NCBI GenBank assembly: GCA_020850455.1
Contig: JADZEQ010000001.1
Span: 186,001 to 250,000 of the forward strand
DNA: 64,000 nucleotides
Direction: 5' to 3'
Origin: Sphingomonadaceae bacterium
Lineage (GTDB): Bacteria; Pseudomonadota; Alphaproteobacteria; Sphingomonadales; Sphingomonadaceae
Part shown: positions 25,766-35,554 of the stretch, one piece after another
How positions within the stretch are numbered: the stretch's first letter is position 1
How the letters are laid out: the number at the start of each line of letters is the position of its first letter
Position numbers and translations under genes: made by a program
The notes under the pieces: model-generated
What the model was told of the DNA's origin: nothing
The model's input: the letters and a program-made list of their open reading frames with translations, nothing else
Database searches by the model: none

Positions 25766-26482
25766 TTATCTGCCGCAGGCGGCGCGCTGCGCGGCGAAAA
25801 TATCACCGCAGCCAATCCGCGCGAGGCGCAGCAGGCGCAACAATGCCTCCTCATCATAGGGCGCGCCCTCTGCGGTTGCCTGCACCTCCGCCAACCGCCC
25901 GTCACCCAGCAGGACGAAATTGGCATCTGCCTCCGCGCTCGAATCCTCCTCATAATCAAGGTCGAGCACCGGCGTGCCCCCGACAATCCCGCAACTGACC
26001 GCCGCAATCTGCCCGGTCAGCGGGTCATTGGCGATCGCGCCCGATTGCAACAGCCCATCAACGGCAAGCCGCAGCGCGACCCAGCCGCCCGAAATCGCCG
26101 CCGTGCGGGTGCCGCCATCGGCCTGAATCACATCGCAATCGATGATTATCTGTCGTTCGCCGAGCAATTGCATATCTGTGACAGCGCGCAAGCTACGCCC
26201 GATAAGCCGTTGTATTTCCTGTGTTCGACCGGATTGTTTGCCTTTCGCAGCCTCCCGATTGCCGCGTGTGTGGGTGGCGCGCGGCAACATGCCATATTCG
26301 CCGGTTACCCAGCCCGCACCCTTGCCGCGCATCCAGCCGGGGACTTTTTCATCGACGCTGGCAGTCACCAGCACCTTGGTATCGCCAAAGCCGATGAGGA
26401 CGCTCCCCTCCGCATGGCGGGTGAAATTGGTTTCGATGCTGATCGTCCGCATTTGGTCGGCGGCGCGGCCCGAATGGCGCAT
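25766..26482 (-). CDS. rph: Ribonuclease PH
   Basis: This 238-aa phosphorolytic 3'-5' exonuclease trims tRNA 3' ends; 238 aa is the typical family length. Motifs are [96 protein letters not shown] and the [17 protein letters not shown] phosphate/metal site. ATG 26482 was used; TTG 26488 is closer to an AGGG site. It is divergent from hrcA across 135 bases. Confidence 0.96.
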   Translation of the reverse strand: MRHSGRAADQMRTISIETNFTRHAEGSVLIGFGDTKVLVTASVDEKVPGWMRGKGAGWVTGEYGMLPRATHTRGNREAAKGKQSGRTQEIQRLIGRSLRAVTDMQLLGERQIIIDCDVIQADGGTRTAAISGGWVALRLAVDGLLQSGAIANDPLTGQIAAVSCGIVGGTPVLDLDYEEDSSAEADANFVLLGDGRLAEVQATAEGAPYDEEALLRLLRLARIGCGDIFAAQRAACGR

Positions 26483-26582
26483 AGTCAAATATCCCTGCTG
26501 GTAATGATGTCCGCGCCCCTAAACGCTGTCACGCCATGACGCCAGCCCCCCCAGCGGAACGAGAATACACAGATACGACATA

Positions 26583-26610
26583 CTTGAGCAAATGGTCTGC
26601 ATCGCTACAT
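26583..26610 (+). promoter_or_regulatory. Possible RpoH-type promoter of hrcA-grpE
   Basis: CTTGAG (26583-26588) and CTACAT (26605-26610) are separated by 16 bases, the same spacing as the better match before dnaK. The -10 element would put transcription start at about the hrcA ATG, implying a leaderless message. No CIRCE repeat (TTAGCACTC-N9-GAGTGCTAA) is seen here. Confidence 0.4.
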
Positions 26611-26617
26611 CTACATT

Positions 26618-27715
26618 ATGTCCCCGCCGGTATTGCCCCCTAACCAGCCCCCTAACCAGCTGACCGGCCAGCCGTCGGGCCACGCCGACCTTAACGACCG
26701 GGCGCGCCATGTGTTTCGCTTGGTGGTCGAGGCTTATTTGCAGGGCGGCCAGCCCGTCGGTTCGCGCACCCTGTCGCGGCAGGGGGCAATCAACCTCTCC
26801 CCCGCCTCGATCCGCAATGTGATGCAGGATTTGGAGGAGGCGGGGTTGCTCGCCGCGCCGCATACCAGCGCGGGGCGCGTGCCGACCGAAACCGGGCTGC
26901 GCCTGTTCGTCGATGGCATGATGCAGGTTGGCGAACCCAGCGCCGCCGAACGCGCGCAGATAGAGGCGGTGGTCGGGGCGAGCGCCACCGGGCCGGTCGC
27001 CAATGCGCTCGCCAATGCGTCGGCGGCACTGTCCGACCTTGCGGCCTGTGCTGGCCTCATCCTCGTACCGGGGCAGGAAAAAAGGCTGAAGCAACTGGCC
27101 TTTGTTCGCCTGTCCGATGTGCAGGCGCTGGCCGTCATCGTCGGGCAGGATGGCAGCGTTGAAAACCGCGTCTTTGATGTCGCGCGCAATCTCGATTCCG
27201 CAGCGCTCACCACCGCCGCCAATTATATCAATGCGCATTTCGCGGGACGTACATTGGCAGAGGCGGGCGGGCACTTGCGCACCGCGATGGCACAGATGCG
27301 CATAGAAATGGACCGGGCGGCCGCCACGCTCGTCGCCAAGGGGATTGCGCTGTGGAGCGCCGACCAGCGTGAGCGCCCGGTGCTGATCGTGCGCGGCCAA
27401 TCGCATTTGCTCGACGAAAATGCACTCGGCGACATTGAACGGGTGCGCCAATTGCTCGATGAACTTGAAACCCAGCAGGAAATTGCCCATTTGTTGACGC
27501 AAGCGGGTGAAGGGGCGTCAACGCGCATTTTCATCGGCTCGGAAAATAAGCTATTCGCCCTAACCGGATCGTCGGTCATTGCGGCACCCTGGCATGGCAG
27601 CGATGGTCGCGTCATCGGGGTGGTCGGGGTGATTGGCCCGACCCGGCTTAACTATGCACGGATTGTCCCGATGGTGGATTTTACCGCGCAAACATTGTCA
27701 AAACTGCTTGGATGA
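26618..27715 (+). CDS. hrcA: Heat-inducible transcription repressor HrcA
   Basis: This 365-aa repressor of class I heat-shock genes has an N-terminal winged helix with LNDRARHVFRLVVEAYLQGGQPVGSRTLSRQ and LSPASIRNVMQDLEEAGLLAAPHTSAGRVPTETGLRLFVD, plus the GAF-like C-terminal domain. It binds CIRCE operators and is kept active by GroEL. No CIRCE element is visible in this window, so its target (usually groESL) must be elsewhere. The first 20 residues, Pro-rich, precede the conserved part, and no Shine-Dalgarno sequence is seen before ATG 26618. It is coupled to grpE by ATGA. Confidence 0.94.
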   Translation: MSPPVLPPNQPPNQLTGQPSGHADLNDRARHVFRLVVEAYLQGGQPVGSRTLSRQGAINLSPASIRNVMQDLEEAGLLAAPHTSAGRVPTETGLRLFVDGMMQVGEPSAAERAQIEAVVGASATGPVANALANASAALSDLAACAGLILVPGQEKRLKQLAFVRLSDVQALAVIVGQDGSVENRVFDVARNLDSAALTTAANYINAHFAGRTLAEAGGHLRTAMAQMRIEMDRAAATLVAKGIALWSADQRERPVLIVRGQSHLLDENALGDIERVRQLLDELETQQEIAHLLTQAGEGASTRIFIGSENKLFALTGSSVIAAPWHGSDGRVIGVVGVIGPTRLNYARIVPMVDFTAQTLSKLLG

Positions 27716-28245
27716 TCATGAACGACTTGCCCGAAACGACCCCTGAAATCGAAGAAACCGTGGCAGAAGATGCGGCGGCCGCACGCATTGCCGAACTCGA
27801 AGCGGCATTGGCCGCCGCCAATCAGGAGGCGCTCTACGCCAAGGCGGAGGTGCAGAATGTCCGCCGCCGCGGTGAGAAGGATTTGGCCGATGCGCATGCC
27901 TATGCCGCGACCAAATTTGCCCGCGACATGCTGTCGGTTGCCGACAATATGGCGCGCGCGCTCGACGCCGTGCCCGAAGGGGCGGCGGACGATGTGACAT
28001 GGGGGCCGCTGGTGGCGGGGATAGAGGCAACATCGCGCGAGGTGGCGAGCGTTTTTGAACGCCATGGCATCACACGCATTGCCGCCATGGGCCTGCCGCT
28101 CGACCCCAATCACCATCAGGCGATGATGGAGGTGCCAAGCGCTGATGCCGAACCCGGCACCATCGTTCAGGAAATTCAGGCGGGCTATCGCATCAAGGAC
28201 AGGCTGCTGCGCCCCGCGCTCGTCGCCGTGGCCAAAGCGCCATAA
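27712..28245 (+). CDS. grpE: Nucleotide exchange factor GrpE
   Basis: This 177-aa co-chaperone releases ADP from DnaK. It has an acidic N-terminal tail, a long helix (RIAELEAALAAANQEALYAKAEVQNVRRRGEKDL) and a C-terminal beta domain with FERHGITRIAAMGLPLDPNHHQAMMEVPS and GTIVQEIQAGYRIKDRLLRPALVAVAK. ATG 27712 overlaps the hrcA stop; ATG 27718 is an alternative. Its partner dnaK is 3.2 kb away, a split arrangement common in alphaproteobacteria. Confidence 0.96.
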   Translation: MIMNDLPETTPEIEETVAEDAAAARIAELEAALAAANQEALYAKAEVQNVRRRGEKDLADAHAYAATKFARDMLSVADNMARALDAVPEGAADDVTWGPLVAGIEATSREVASVFERHGITRIAAMGLPLDPNHHQAMMEVPSADAEPGTIVQEIQAGYRIKDRLLRPALVAVAKAP

Positions 28246-28251
28246 ACCCCG

Positions 28252-28767
28252 TCAAATCGCGTCGTGGCCAATGTCCACTTCGCGTACGCGACGTTTGAGG
28301 CGCGCTGCCTCCACCAAGCTGCGTATCTGTTCGCGCAACGCGGCGGCGCCCGCAACATGACGCATGGCGAGCCGCTGGCTCGCCGTCGTCGCGTCGCTCG
28401 AATCAATGCTGATCGTCCCGATGCCCGCCATCTGATTGATAAGCGAAAAGTCGAGCCGCACATCCTTTACCCGATATAATTCAATATCATCGATGCTTTT
28501 GATGAAAATGCCGCGGCGGATGGTCAGCCTGTCCTCGCTCAAATCATAACGGGCGGCGAGGTTTTCAAACCATATCCAAAGGATGATGGCGAGCGCCAGC
28601 ACGCTCAGCGTCAGGGGTGCCCATGCAGGTATCGGCAAAATACCGCCGCCCGCCAGCACCATGCCAACCGGCCCCGCAATGGCGAGCAGCAACGTCCCCC
28701 AACCGGCGATGGTGCCGAGCAACCAGCCCAGCGTCGATGAACGAAATTGATGTGGCAGATTTTGCAT
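28252..28767 (-). CDS. PH-domain (bPH2-type) membrane protein
   Basis: This 171-aa protein has two membrane segments (about residues 12-38 and 48-68). A bacterial pleckstrin-like domain follows: YDLSEDRLTIRRGIFIKSIDDIELYRVKDVRLDFSLINQMAGIGTISIDSSD. The pattern fits the YdbS/YdbT-type PH family, whose role is poorly known and has been linked to membrane stress. The last 30 residues are basic (RLKRRVRE). It is convergent with grpE with a 6-base gap and is probably a single-gene unit. Confidence 0.82.
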   Translation of the reverse strand: MQNLPHQFRSSTLGWLLGTIAGWGTLLLAIAGPVGMVLAGGGILPIPAWAPLTLSVLALAIILWIWFENLAARYDLSEDRLTIRRGIFIKSIDDIELYRVKDVRLDFSLINQMAGIGTISIDSSDATTASQRLAMRHVAGAAALREQIRSLVEAARLKRRVREVDIGHDAI

Positions 28768-28825
28768 GACACTCCCCCGGAGAGAATTCCGGGGGAGCCT
28801 ATCGCCATGCTGAATCAGCGCAATA

Positions 28826-29986
28826 CTAAATCACCTGCGCGCGGTTTTCGTCACGGTGTTTTTTCAGATATTTCATAAACGGCGTGCCGCCCGTCCCGAC
28901 ATCGGTATCATTGCCGGGGCCGGTCGATGCCTGTTTGTTGATATAGCTCGCTGCATATTCGAGGTGGCGGGTGCGGAAACGAGCCACCGCCTCGACAATC
29001 GCGTTGAACGCGTCTTTGAGCGCACCATCATTGGCGGCAATGGCAAAGGGCCGCAGCGTCGATTGATCGCGCAAATCTTCGATAAAGCGGCGGTGCGCCA
29101 CCGGACGATATTGGTGCAATTCGTCCAGAAATGCGCGCAACGGGTCGGCGCTATGGTCGACCCCGAACAGCGCGTCCATCGCCGGAACGATCGAGGATTG
29201 GGAACCGGTTTGGCCGCGAAACGCCTGTCCCTTGCCCCCGAAACGGTCGACACCTTGATAGACCAAGCCATTTGGCAGCGCCGGATTATTCGCCCAGCCG
29301 TGGATATAGGGGCGGACGCGATGGTAATAAATATAGGGGTCGCAGCGTTCGGGCATACGGTCAAATGCAGCGTTGATCGCCACCCAGACATCGGCCATTT
29401 TTTCGAGCCGCTGCGTCGCGCCCGCAACATCCGCATTTTTGGCGCAATCGACGAGTTCGCAGCCCAGTTGCAACGCCTGTCCCGCCGCGGCCTCAATCGC
29501 CACATGGACCATGACGAACCAGTTTTCATCGTCGCCACCGATGAAATTCTGCACCATGTAAATATTGTCGAGCGCAATCGGCGCTGCACGGTCGAGCCGC
29601 GTCCAATTATCGAGCACATAGGCCGAATAGGGGAGCAAGGGCGCTTGGCCCAAACGGTCGGAAACCGCGACCATCGGTTTCGCAAGGTTGGCGGGCAGGC
29701 TTTGCGCTGCATCCGCCTCACCCCAGACATAGGCTTGGACGAGGAAGCTGAGCCGCACCATCGCGGCGCGCACCACATCCTCATCCGCCTCTGCCGCAAA
29801 TTGGCTAAGGTCAATGTCGGGCAATTGGTCGAGCCAATGGCGCACCCGGCCCGATGACATCAGCCCCGACAAATTGGCCGCCGCATCCTCCAGCGGGGCA
29901 AAAATGCTGGGCAGTTCGATGTCGGCCAGTTCAAAATGCGACAAAAAGCCGCGCGCGGCGGACATTTGATAGTCAGAAAGTTGCAT
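28826..29986 (-). CDS. Indoleamine 2,3-dioxygenase family protein
   Basis: This 386-aa predicted heme protein opens the indole ring of tryptophan to N-formylkynurenine. It follows the IDO layout closely: CDPYIYYHRVRPYIHGW, LPNGLVYQGV, FRGQTGSQSSIVPAMDALFGV, HQYRPVAHRRFIEDLR, FRTRHLEYAASYINKQ (His as the likely heme ligand) and GTGGTPFMKYLKKHRDE. These match the animal IDO AGQSS, PPAHR, HL.IV.KYI and GTGGT blocks. Bacterial IDO is known but less common than tryptophan 2,3-dioxygenase. No kynurenine-pathway genes flank it. ATG 29986 was used; TTG 29998 is possible. A perfect 22-bp palindrome lies about 92 bases upstream. Confidence 0.88.
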   Translation of the reverse strand: MQLSDYQMSAARGFLSHFELADIELPSIFAPLEDAAANLSGLMSSGRVRHWLDQLPDIDLSQFAAEADEDVVRAAMVRLSFLVQAYVWGEADAAQSLPANLAKPMVAVSDRLGQAPLLPYSAYVLDNWTRLDRAAPIALDNIYMVQNFIGGDDENWFVMVHVAIEAAAGQALQLGCELVDCAKNADVAGATQRLEKMADVWVAINAAFDRMPERCDPYIYYHRVRPYIHGWANNPALPNGLVYQGVDRFGGKGQAFRGQTGSQSSIVPAMDALFGVDHSADPLRAFLDELHQYRPVAHRRFIEDLRDQSTLRPFAIAANDGALKDAFNAIVEAVARFRTRHLEYAASYINKQASTGPGNDTDVGTGGTPFMKYLKKHRDENRAQVI

Positions 29987-30077
29987 GATTTTGCTCAAAC
30001 GGCGGGGCGCGGGTTTGGCCGCCCCTTATGCTTGGGGGGCCGACGGGCCATGGGCCGCCATATATTCCCCCCGCCGC

Positions 30078-30099
30078 TTTGGTATCACGCGATACCAAA
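30078..30099. promoter_or_regulatory. Perfect 22-bp palindrome upstream of the IDO gene
   Basis: TTTGGTATC (30078-30086), ACGC, then GATACCAAA (30091-30099) is a perfect dyad. It sits between the end of the HExxH-protein gene and the IDO start. The form TGGTAT...ATACCA resembles GntR-family operators, but the regulator is not identified. It could instead act as a weak hairpin after the upstream gene; no T-run follows. Confidence 0.55.
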
Positions 30100-30102
30100 T
30101 CG

Positions 30103-30600
30103 TCAAGCGTGCTGGGCCTGATGGGCTGGCCATTCGCGCGGCAATATGGCGCGATAGGCATCAATAGGCGCGGCGCCCGCCACTTTTTCGCCGACCGAGA
30201 GCAGATAGTAATCTTCGACCATCTTGGCCTGTTGTTCCAGCCCATATGCTTTGAACGGCCTGTTCGGGTCGAGATTATACGCATATTTGTCGAGCGGCCA
30301 GCGCATCAGCACCAAAAACCAGCGTCCGCGCGTCTGTGCCTGCCAGACATGCACCATTTCATGGATGAATAATGCGCGCTGGTGCGGTTTGGCGGTCGCA
30401 AAATCATCGACATAGCTTTTGGACGCGGGGTGGAAATGGATATTGCCCATCGGGGCCATCACCCTGTTCGACGGCTGGAAAAACGCCCATTTGCGGTGAC
30501 AGATACGCACATCGGCATAATTTATGGCATCGCCAAAAACGGCGCGGGCGAGCTTAACCTCCCCCGCCGTAAGCGAACGATCACAATCCGCGTGCGCCAT
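30103..30600 (-). CDS. Predicted zincin-like protein ('vgr-related' family)
   Basis: This 165-aa protein contains FIHEMVHVWQAQTRGRW, an HExxH zinc motif. It is preceded by NIHFHPASKSYVDDFA and followed by GLEQQAKMVEDYYLL, where the Glu may be the third ligand. Sphingomonad relatives are usually labelled 'vgr related protein', with no demonstrated function, and the name is not evidence of a type VI secretion role. No signal peptide is seen, so it should be cytoplasmic unless exported another way. It is coupled to the PCuAC gene by a one-base TAATG overlap. Confidence 0.75.
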   Translation of the reverse strand: MAHADCDRSLTAGEVKLARAVFGDAINYADVRICHRKWAFFQPSNRVMAPMGNIHFHPASKSYVDDFATAKPHQRALFIHEMVHVWQAQTRGRWFLVLMRWPLDKYAYNLDPNRPFKAYGLEQQAKMVEDYYLLSVGEKVAGAAPIDAYRAILPREWPAHQAQHA

Positions 30601-31271
30601 TAATGTTGGTGGTTTTCGTGCGCGCCGTCCACCTCATGCGCGGTGCCGTCACGGTCGATCTGCATCTTCAGCGGCCCGCCGCTGGGCGCCACCCGTTCGA
30701 CATGTGCGCGGTTCGGCACAGCATTTGGCGCGGATGCAGCAGGCTGCGTGGCAACCGAAATTGGTATCGGCGTTGTTACGGGCGGCGCGACCGCTGCGGC
30801 GGCGGGGGCCGCTGTTTCCCCCGTCGCAGCCTGCGGCGCAAAGGCGAGGAGGATCGGCAAGGTCGAACCATCATCAAAGCTGAGCGTCAATGTCATCTGC
30901 CCGGCGGTGCGCGCAGCGGGCGTTACGTCAAACAACATGACATGCTTGCCGCCGGGACGGAAAATCACATCTTCCCCCGCCGGAATGCTGATTCGGGCGA
31001 GCGCCGCCATTTGGGCAACGCCCCCTTCCATCCGGCTTTCGTGCAATTCGGCGTGCCCTGCCCCATCGACCGTAACCCCGGTAATGGTCAGCGTTTCGCT
31101 GCCCCCCTTTAGCGTGAAATATGCGGCCCATGGCGCATCGACATTGGGGTTGACCCGCACGCTCGCCCCCTGCGCGCTGATATGGGTGGGCGCTGTCGGC
31201 CCCGAACATCCGCCCAGAAACAGCGCCGCCAGCAAGGTGAGCAAGGCGACAAGAAAATTGCGGTGGTGCAT
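30600..31271 (-). CDS. PCuAC-type copper chaperone lipoprotein
   Basis: This 223-aa lipoprotein has a signal (LVALLTLLAALFLGGC, lipobox Cys near residue 22). Its PCuAC domain has the Cu(I)-binding pattern AELHESRMEGGVAQM ... GGKHVMLFDV (His, Met, His, Met). PCuAC proteins deliver copper to the CuA and CuB sites of cytochrome oxidase. The last 80 residues are an Ala/Pro-rich linker and a His-containing tail (HENHQH) that may add metal binding. ATG 31271 has GAAGAGG nine bases upstream and is preferred over ATG 31280 and the 31355 start. Confidence 0.87.
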   Translation of the reverse strand: MHHRNFLVALLTLLAALFLGGCSGPTAPTHISAQGASVRVNPNVDAPWAAYFTLKGGSETLTITGVTVDGAGHAELHESRMEGGVAQMAALARISIPAGEDVIFRPGGKHVMLFDVTPAARTAGQMTLTLSFDDGSTLPILLAFAPQAATGETAAPAAAAVAPPVTTPIPISVATQPAASAPNAVPNRAHVERVAPSGGPLKMQIDRDGTAHEVDGAHENHQH

Positions 31272-31358
31272 GTTCGGCATCCTCTTCCCATACGCATGGG
31301 CAGCAACCCGGCGCGTCATTTTTGCGCAAATAATCGCATCCATCCTGTCTGCCAACCG

Positions 31359-31386
31359 CTTGTCGTGGCCAAAAGCCTTCCTATAT
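31359..31386 (+). promoter_or_regulatory. RpoH (sigma-32) type promoter of dnaK
   Basis: CTTGTC (31359-31364), 16 bases, then CTATAT (31381-31386) closely fits the alphaproteobacterial heat-shock consensus (CTTG... with a C-rich/TAT -10). It lies 63 bases before the dnaK ATG. No CIRCE repeat is present. Confidence 0.65.
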
Positions 31387-31449
31387 CCGCCCCAAGCGGT
31401 TGCGCCCGCACAGCGCAGCCTTGGTACATTATCTGATTAGAGGGCTAAA

Positions 31450-33363
<1,914 letters not shown>

Positions 33364-33375
33364 TCATCGCGTTGA

Positions 33376-33405
33376 ACCGCCCGCGCCAGCGATGGTGCGG
33401 GCGGT
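33376..33405 (+). other. Stable dnaK-dnaJ intergenic hairpin with GCGA tetraloop
   Basis: ACCGCCCGCGCCA (33376-33388) pairs with TGGTGCGGGCGGT (33393-33405), 13 pairs including one G-T, closed by the GNRA-type loop GCGA. No T-run follows, so it is more likely an mRNA-processing or stability element, or a partial attenuator, than a strong terminator. Confidence 0.75.
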
Positions 33406-33441
33406 CCGCATAAATGGCACGCGGGGAACACGGGGTTGAAC

Positions 33442-34566
33442 GTGGACGCAGAATATTATGAATTATTGGGCGTCGCGCGCAGTGCCGATGATCGCGAGAT
33501 TAAGGCCGCCTATCGCAAGCTTGCCATGCAATATCACCCCGACAAAAATCCGGGGTGCGACGCCAGCGAAAGCAAGTTCAAAGCCATTAACGAGGCCTAT
33601 GACTGTCTGAAAGATCCGCAGAAACGCGCCGCCTATGACCGTTTCGGCAAGGAAGGGGTCAATGGTCAGAATGGCTTTGGCGGCGGCAGCGCGGATTTTG
33701 GCGACATCGGCGATATTTTTGAAACCATATTTGGCGGTGCATTTGGCGGCGCGGCGGCGGGCGGGCGGCGCTCGCCCACACGCGGGGCCGATTTACGCTA
33801 TGATCTGGGCATCACATTGGACGATGCCTTCCACGGCAAGGATGCGGACATAGAGGTGGAGGTTGCGGCCCGTTGCGACCCATGCAGCGGTTCCGGCGCG
33901 AAACCGGGCACCTCCGCCGCCGCCTGCCCATCGTGCCACGGCGCGGGCAAGGTGCGCGCGCAACAGGGTTTCTTCATGGTCGAACGCACCTGCCCAACCT
34001 GCATGGGTGCGGGGCAAGTGATTTCCGAACCCTGCACCCATTGTCAGGGCCAAGGGCGGGTTGACCGCAAAAAGACATTGAACGTCACCATCCCGCCCGG
34101 TGTCGATGACGGGACGCGCATCCGCCTGTCGGGCGAAGGCGAAGCGGGCGCGCGCGGCGCGCCGCCGGGCGACCTCTACATCTTCCTCCATGTCCAGAAG
34201 CATGCAGTCTATTCGCGCGAGGGGACGACCCTGTTCACCCATGTCCCGATCAGTTTCACAACCGCCGCCTTGGGCGGTGAGGTGAAGGTGCCGGGGCTGG
34301 ACCGCGCCGAACATGTTTTTCGCATTCCGCCGGGCATCCAGTCGGGCAAGCAATTGCGGCTGCGCGGCGCGGGGATGCCGGTGCTCAACGGGCGCGGCGC
34401 GGGCGATCTGGTGATCGAGGTGGATGTGGAAACCCCGACCCGCCTAAGCGCCAAACAAAAAGAATTGCTGGAGGCGTTTCGTGCCACCGAAACCGGCGAA
34501 GAATGCCCCCGTTCGCGCGGCTTTTTTGACAAATTAAAGGACGCGTGGGACGATTTGACAGAATAA
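33442..34566 (+). CDS. dnaJ: Chaperone protein DnaJ (Hsp40, type I)
   Basis: This 374-aa co-chaperone has a J domain (DAEYYELLGVARSADDREIKAAYRKLAMQYHPDKNPG, with HPD), a Gly/Phe-rich linker and four zinc-finger repeats (CDPCSGSG, CPSCHGAG, CPTCMGAG, CTHCQGQG). The C-terminal substrate domains complete a full type I DnaJ. The start is GTG 33442 with GGGG six bases upstream; TTG 33436 is the alternative and adds two residues. It is transcribed after dnaK, with the hairpin between. Confidence 0.96.
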   Translation: MDAEYYELLGVARSADDREIKAAYRKLAMQYHPDKNPGCDASESKFKAINEAYDCLKDPQKRAAYDRFGKEGVNGQNGFGGGSADFGDIGDIFETIFGGAFGGAAAGGRRSPTRGADLRYDLGITLDDAFHGKDADIEVEVAARCDPCSGSGAKPGTSAAACPSCHGAGKVRAQQGFFMVERTCPTCMGAGQVISEPCTHCQGQGRVDRKKTLNVTIPPGVDDGTRIRLSGEGEAGARGAPPGDLYIFLHVQKHAVYSREGTTLFTHVPISFTTAALGGEVKVPGLDRAEHVFRIPPGIQSGKQLRLRGAGMPVLNGRGAGDLVIEVDVETPTRLSAKQKELLEAFRATETGEECPRSRGFFDKLKDAWDDLTE

Positions 34567-34575
34567 ATCTGTCGG

Positions 34576-34611
34576 CCTAACCCTAGATTACATTTGTAAG
34601 CATGGATTAGG
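34576..34611. promoter_or_regulatory. 36-bp dyad with a BlaI/CopY-like TACA-N2-TGTA core
   Basis: TTACA-TT-TGTAA (34588-34599) is centred exactly where the outer arms CCTAA (34576-34580) and TTAGG (34607-34611) are centred; 13 of 18 base pairs are symmetric overall. TACA-N2-TGTA is the core bound by BlaI/MecI/CopY repressors. It lies 41 bases before the MBL-fold gene. No blaI-type gene is in the window. Confidence 0.5.
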
Positions 34612-34630
34612 ATCGTCTCCCCCGGCCGAT

Positions 34631-34646
34631 CCGGCAACAGCCGGAG
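34631..34646 (+). promoter_or_regulatory. Small hairpin overlapping the ribosome-binding site of the MBL-fold gene
   Basis: CCGGC (34631-34635)-AACA-GCCGG (34640-34644) forms a 5-bp stem whose 3' arm overlaps the GGAG site (34643-34646). It could lower translation when folded. Confidence 0.35.
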
Positions 34647-34651
34647 TATTT

Positions 34652-35554
34652 ATGCGCATCTTCCTGCACTTATGCTTGGGGCTATTGATCGCAATCATCG
34701 CGCCCGTCGCTGCCAGCGCCCAGGATGATTCTGAAAGCGCGACACTCACCCGCCATGATCTTGCTCCCAATCTTGTCGTCCTGTCGGGCGCGGGCGGCAA
34801 TTCGACGATATTGTGGGGGCCGGACGGCACATTGGTCATCGACGGCAAGGTGCGCGAAATTTACCCGGTGCTGCGGGCATCGATTGCCGATCTGGGGGCT
34901 ATGCCTGCACGCTATTTGCTCAATAGCCATTGGCATGGTGACCATAGCGGCGGCAATGGCGACTTCGCCCGCAACGGTGCCTTGGTGATGGCGCAGGAAA
35001 ATGTCCGCACCCGTTTGGAAGCGGCGGCAGCCGACCCGGAAAATCACCTCAGTCCCGCTGACCTGCCGATTGTGACATGGCAACAGGGCATCACATTATC
35101 GCTGAACGGGCAGCGATTGCTTGCCATCCACATCCCCCATGCGCATACCGATGGTGACAGCATATACTGGTTGCAGCAGGCCAATATCATCGTGATGGGG
35201 GATAATTTTTTCAACCATGTCGCCCTGCCCTATGCCGATATGGAATCGGGCGGCAATGTGATCGGCCTGCTCGATGCGGCCAATGCCGCGCTCTCGCTCG
35301 CCAATCCACAGACCCGCTTTGTCCCCGGCCACGGCCCGATTGCCAGCTATGCCGATATGGTGCGCCATCGTGACCAGCTCGCTGCCGTCATCGATGCGGT
35401 GCGCACCGCGCGGGCGGCGGGCAAGACGCTGGCAGAGGTGCAGGCGCTCCCCATCGCCCGGCTCTATCCGGTCAATGCAAGCTTCCTAAGCGCCGGTGAT
35501 TTTATCGCCAGCGTCTATGCCAGTATCGAACAGCGGGCCGCCGCGACGCCTTAG
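34652..35554 (+). CDS. Secreted metallo-beta-lactamase-fold hydrolase
   Basis: This 300-aa protein has a signal peptide ([18 protein letters not shown]). An MBL fold carries a complete dinuclear zinc site: [12 protein letters not shown] (HxHxDH), [15 protein letters not shown] (bridging Asp) and VPGHGP. It could be a periplasmic esterase, lactonase or B3-like lactamase; MBL folds catalyse many reactions and the substrate is not deducible. The GGAG site is partly inside a hairpin, and a BlaI-like dyad lies upstream. The 3' end overlaps the convergent DAHP synthase gene by 4 bases. Confidence 0.84.
   Translation: MRIFLHLCLGLLIAIIAPVAASAQDDSESATLTRHDLAPNLVVLSGAGGNSTILWGPDGTLVIDGKVREIYPVLRASIADLGAMPARYLLNSHWHGDHSGGNGDFARNGALVMAQENVRTRLEAAAADPENHLSPADLPIVTWQQGITLSLNGQRLLAIHIPHAHTDGDSIYWLQQANIIVMGDNFFNHVALPYADMESGGNVIGLLDAANAALSLANPQTRFVPGHGPIASYADMVRHRDQLAAVIDAVRTARAAGKTLAEVQALPIARLYPVNASFLSAGDFIASVYASIEQRAAATP

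Noticed and set aside
26483-26617. CIRCE element upstream of hrcA
   Set aside because: No TTAGCACTC/GAGTGCTAA inverted repeat is present in this gap or before dnaK.
28856-29857. 333-aa plus-strand frame
   Set aside because: It is antisense to the IDO gene. The composition is typical of reverse-complemented coding DNA and no motif is present.
34652-35554. Calling the MBL-fold protein a beta-lactamase
   Set aside because: The zinc site is shared by many hydrolases, and the sequence alone does not support a lactam substrate.
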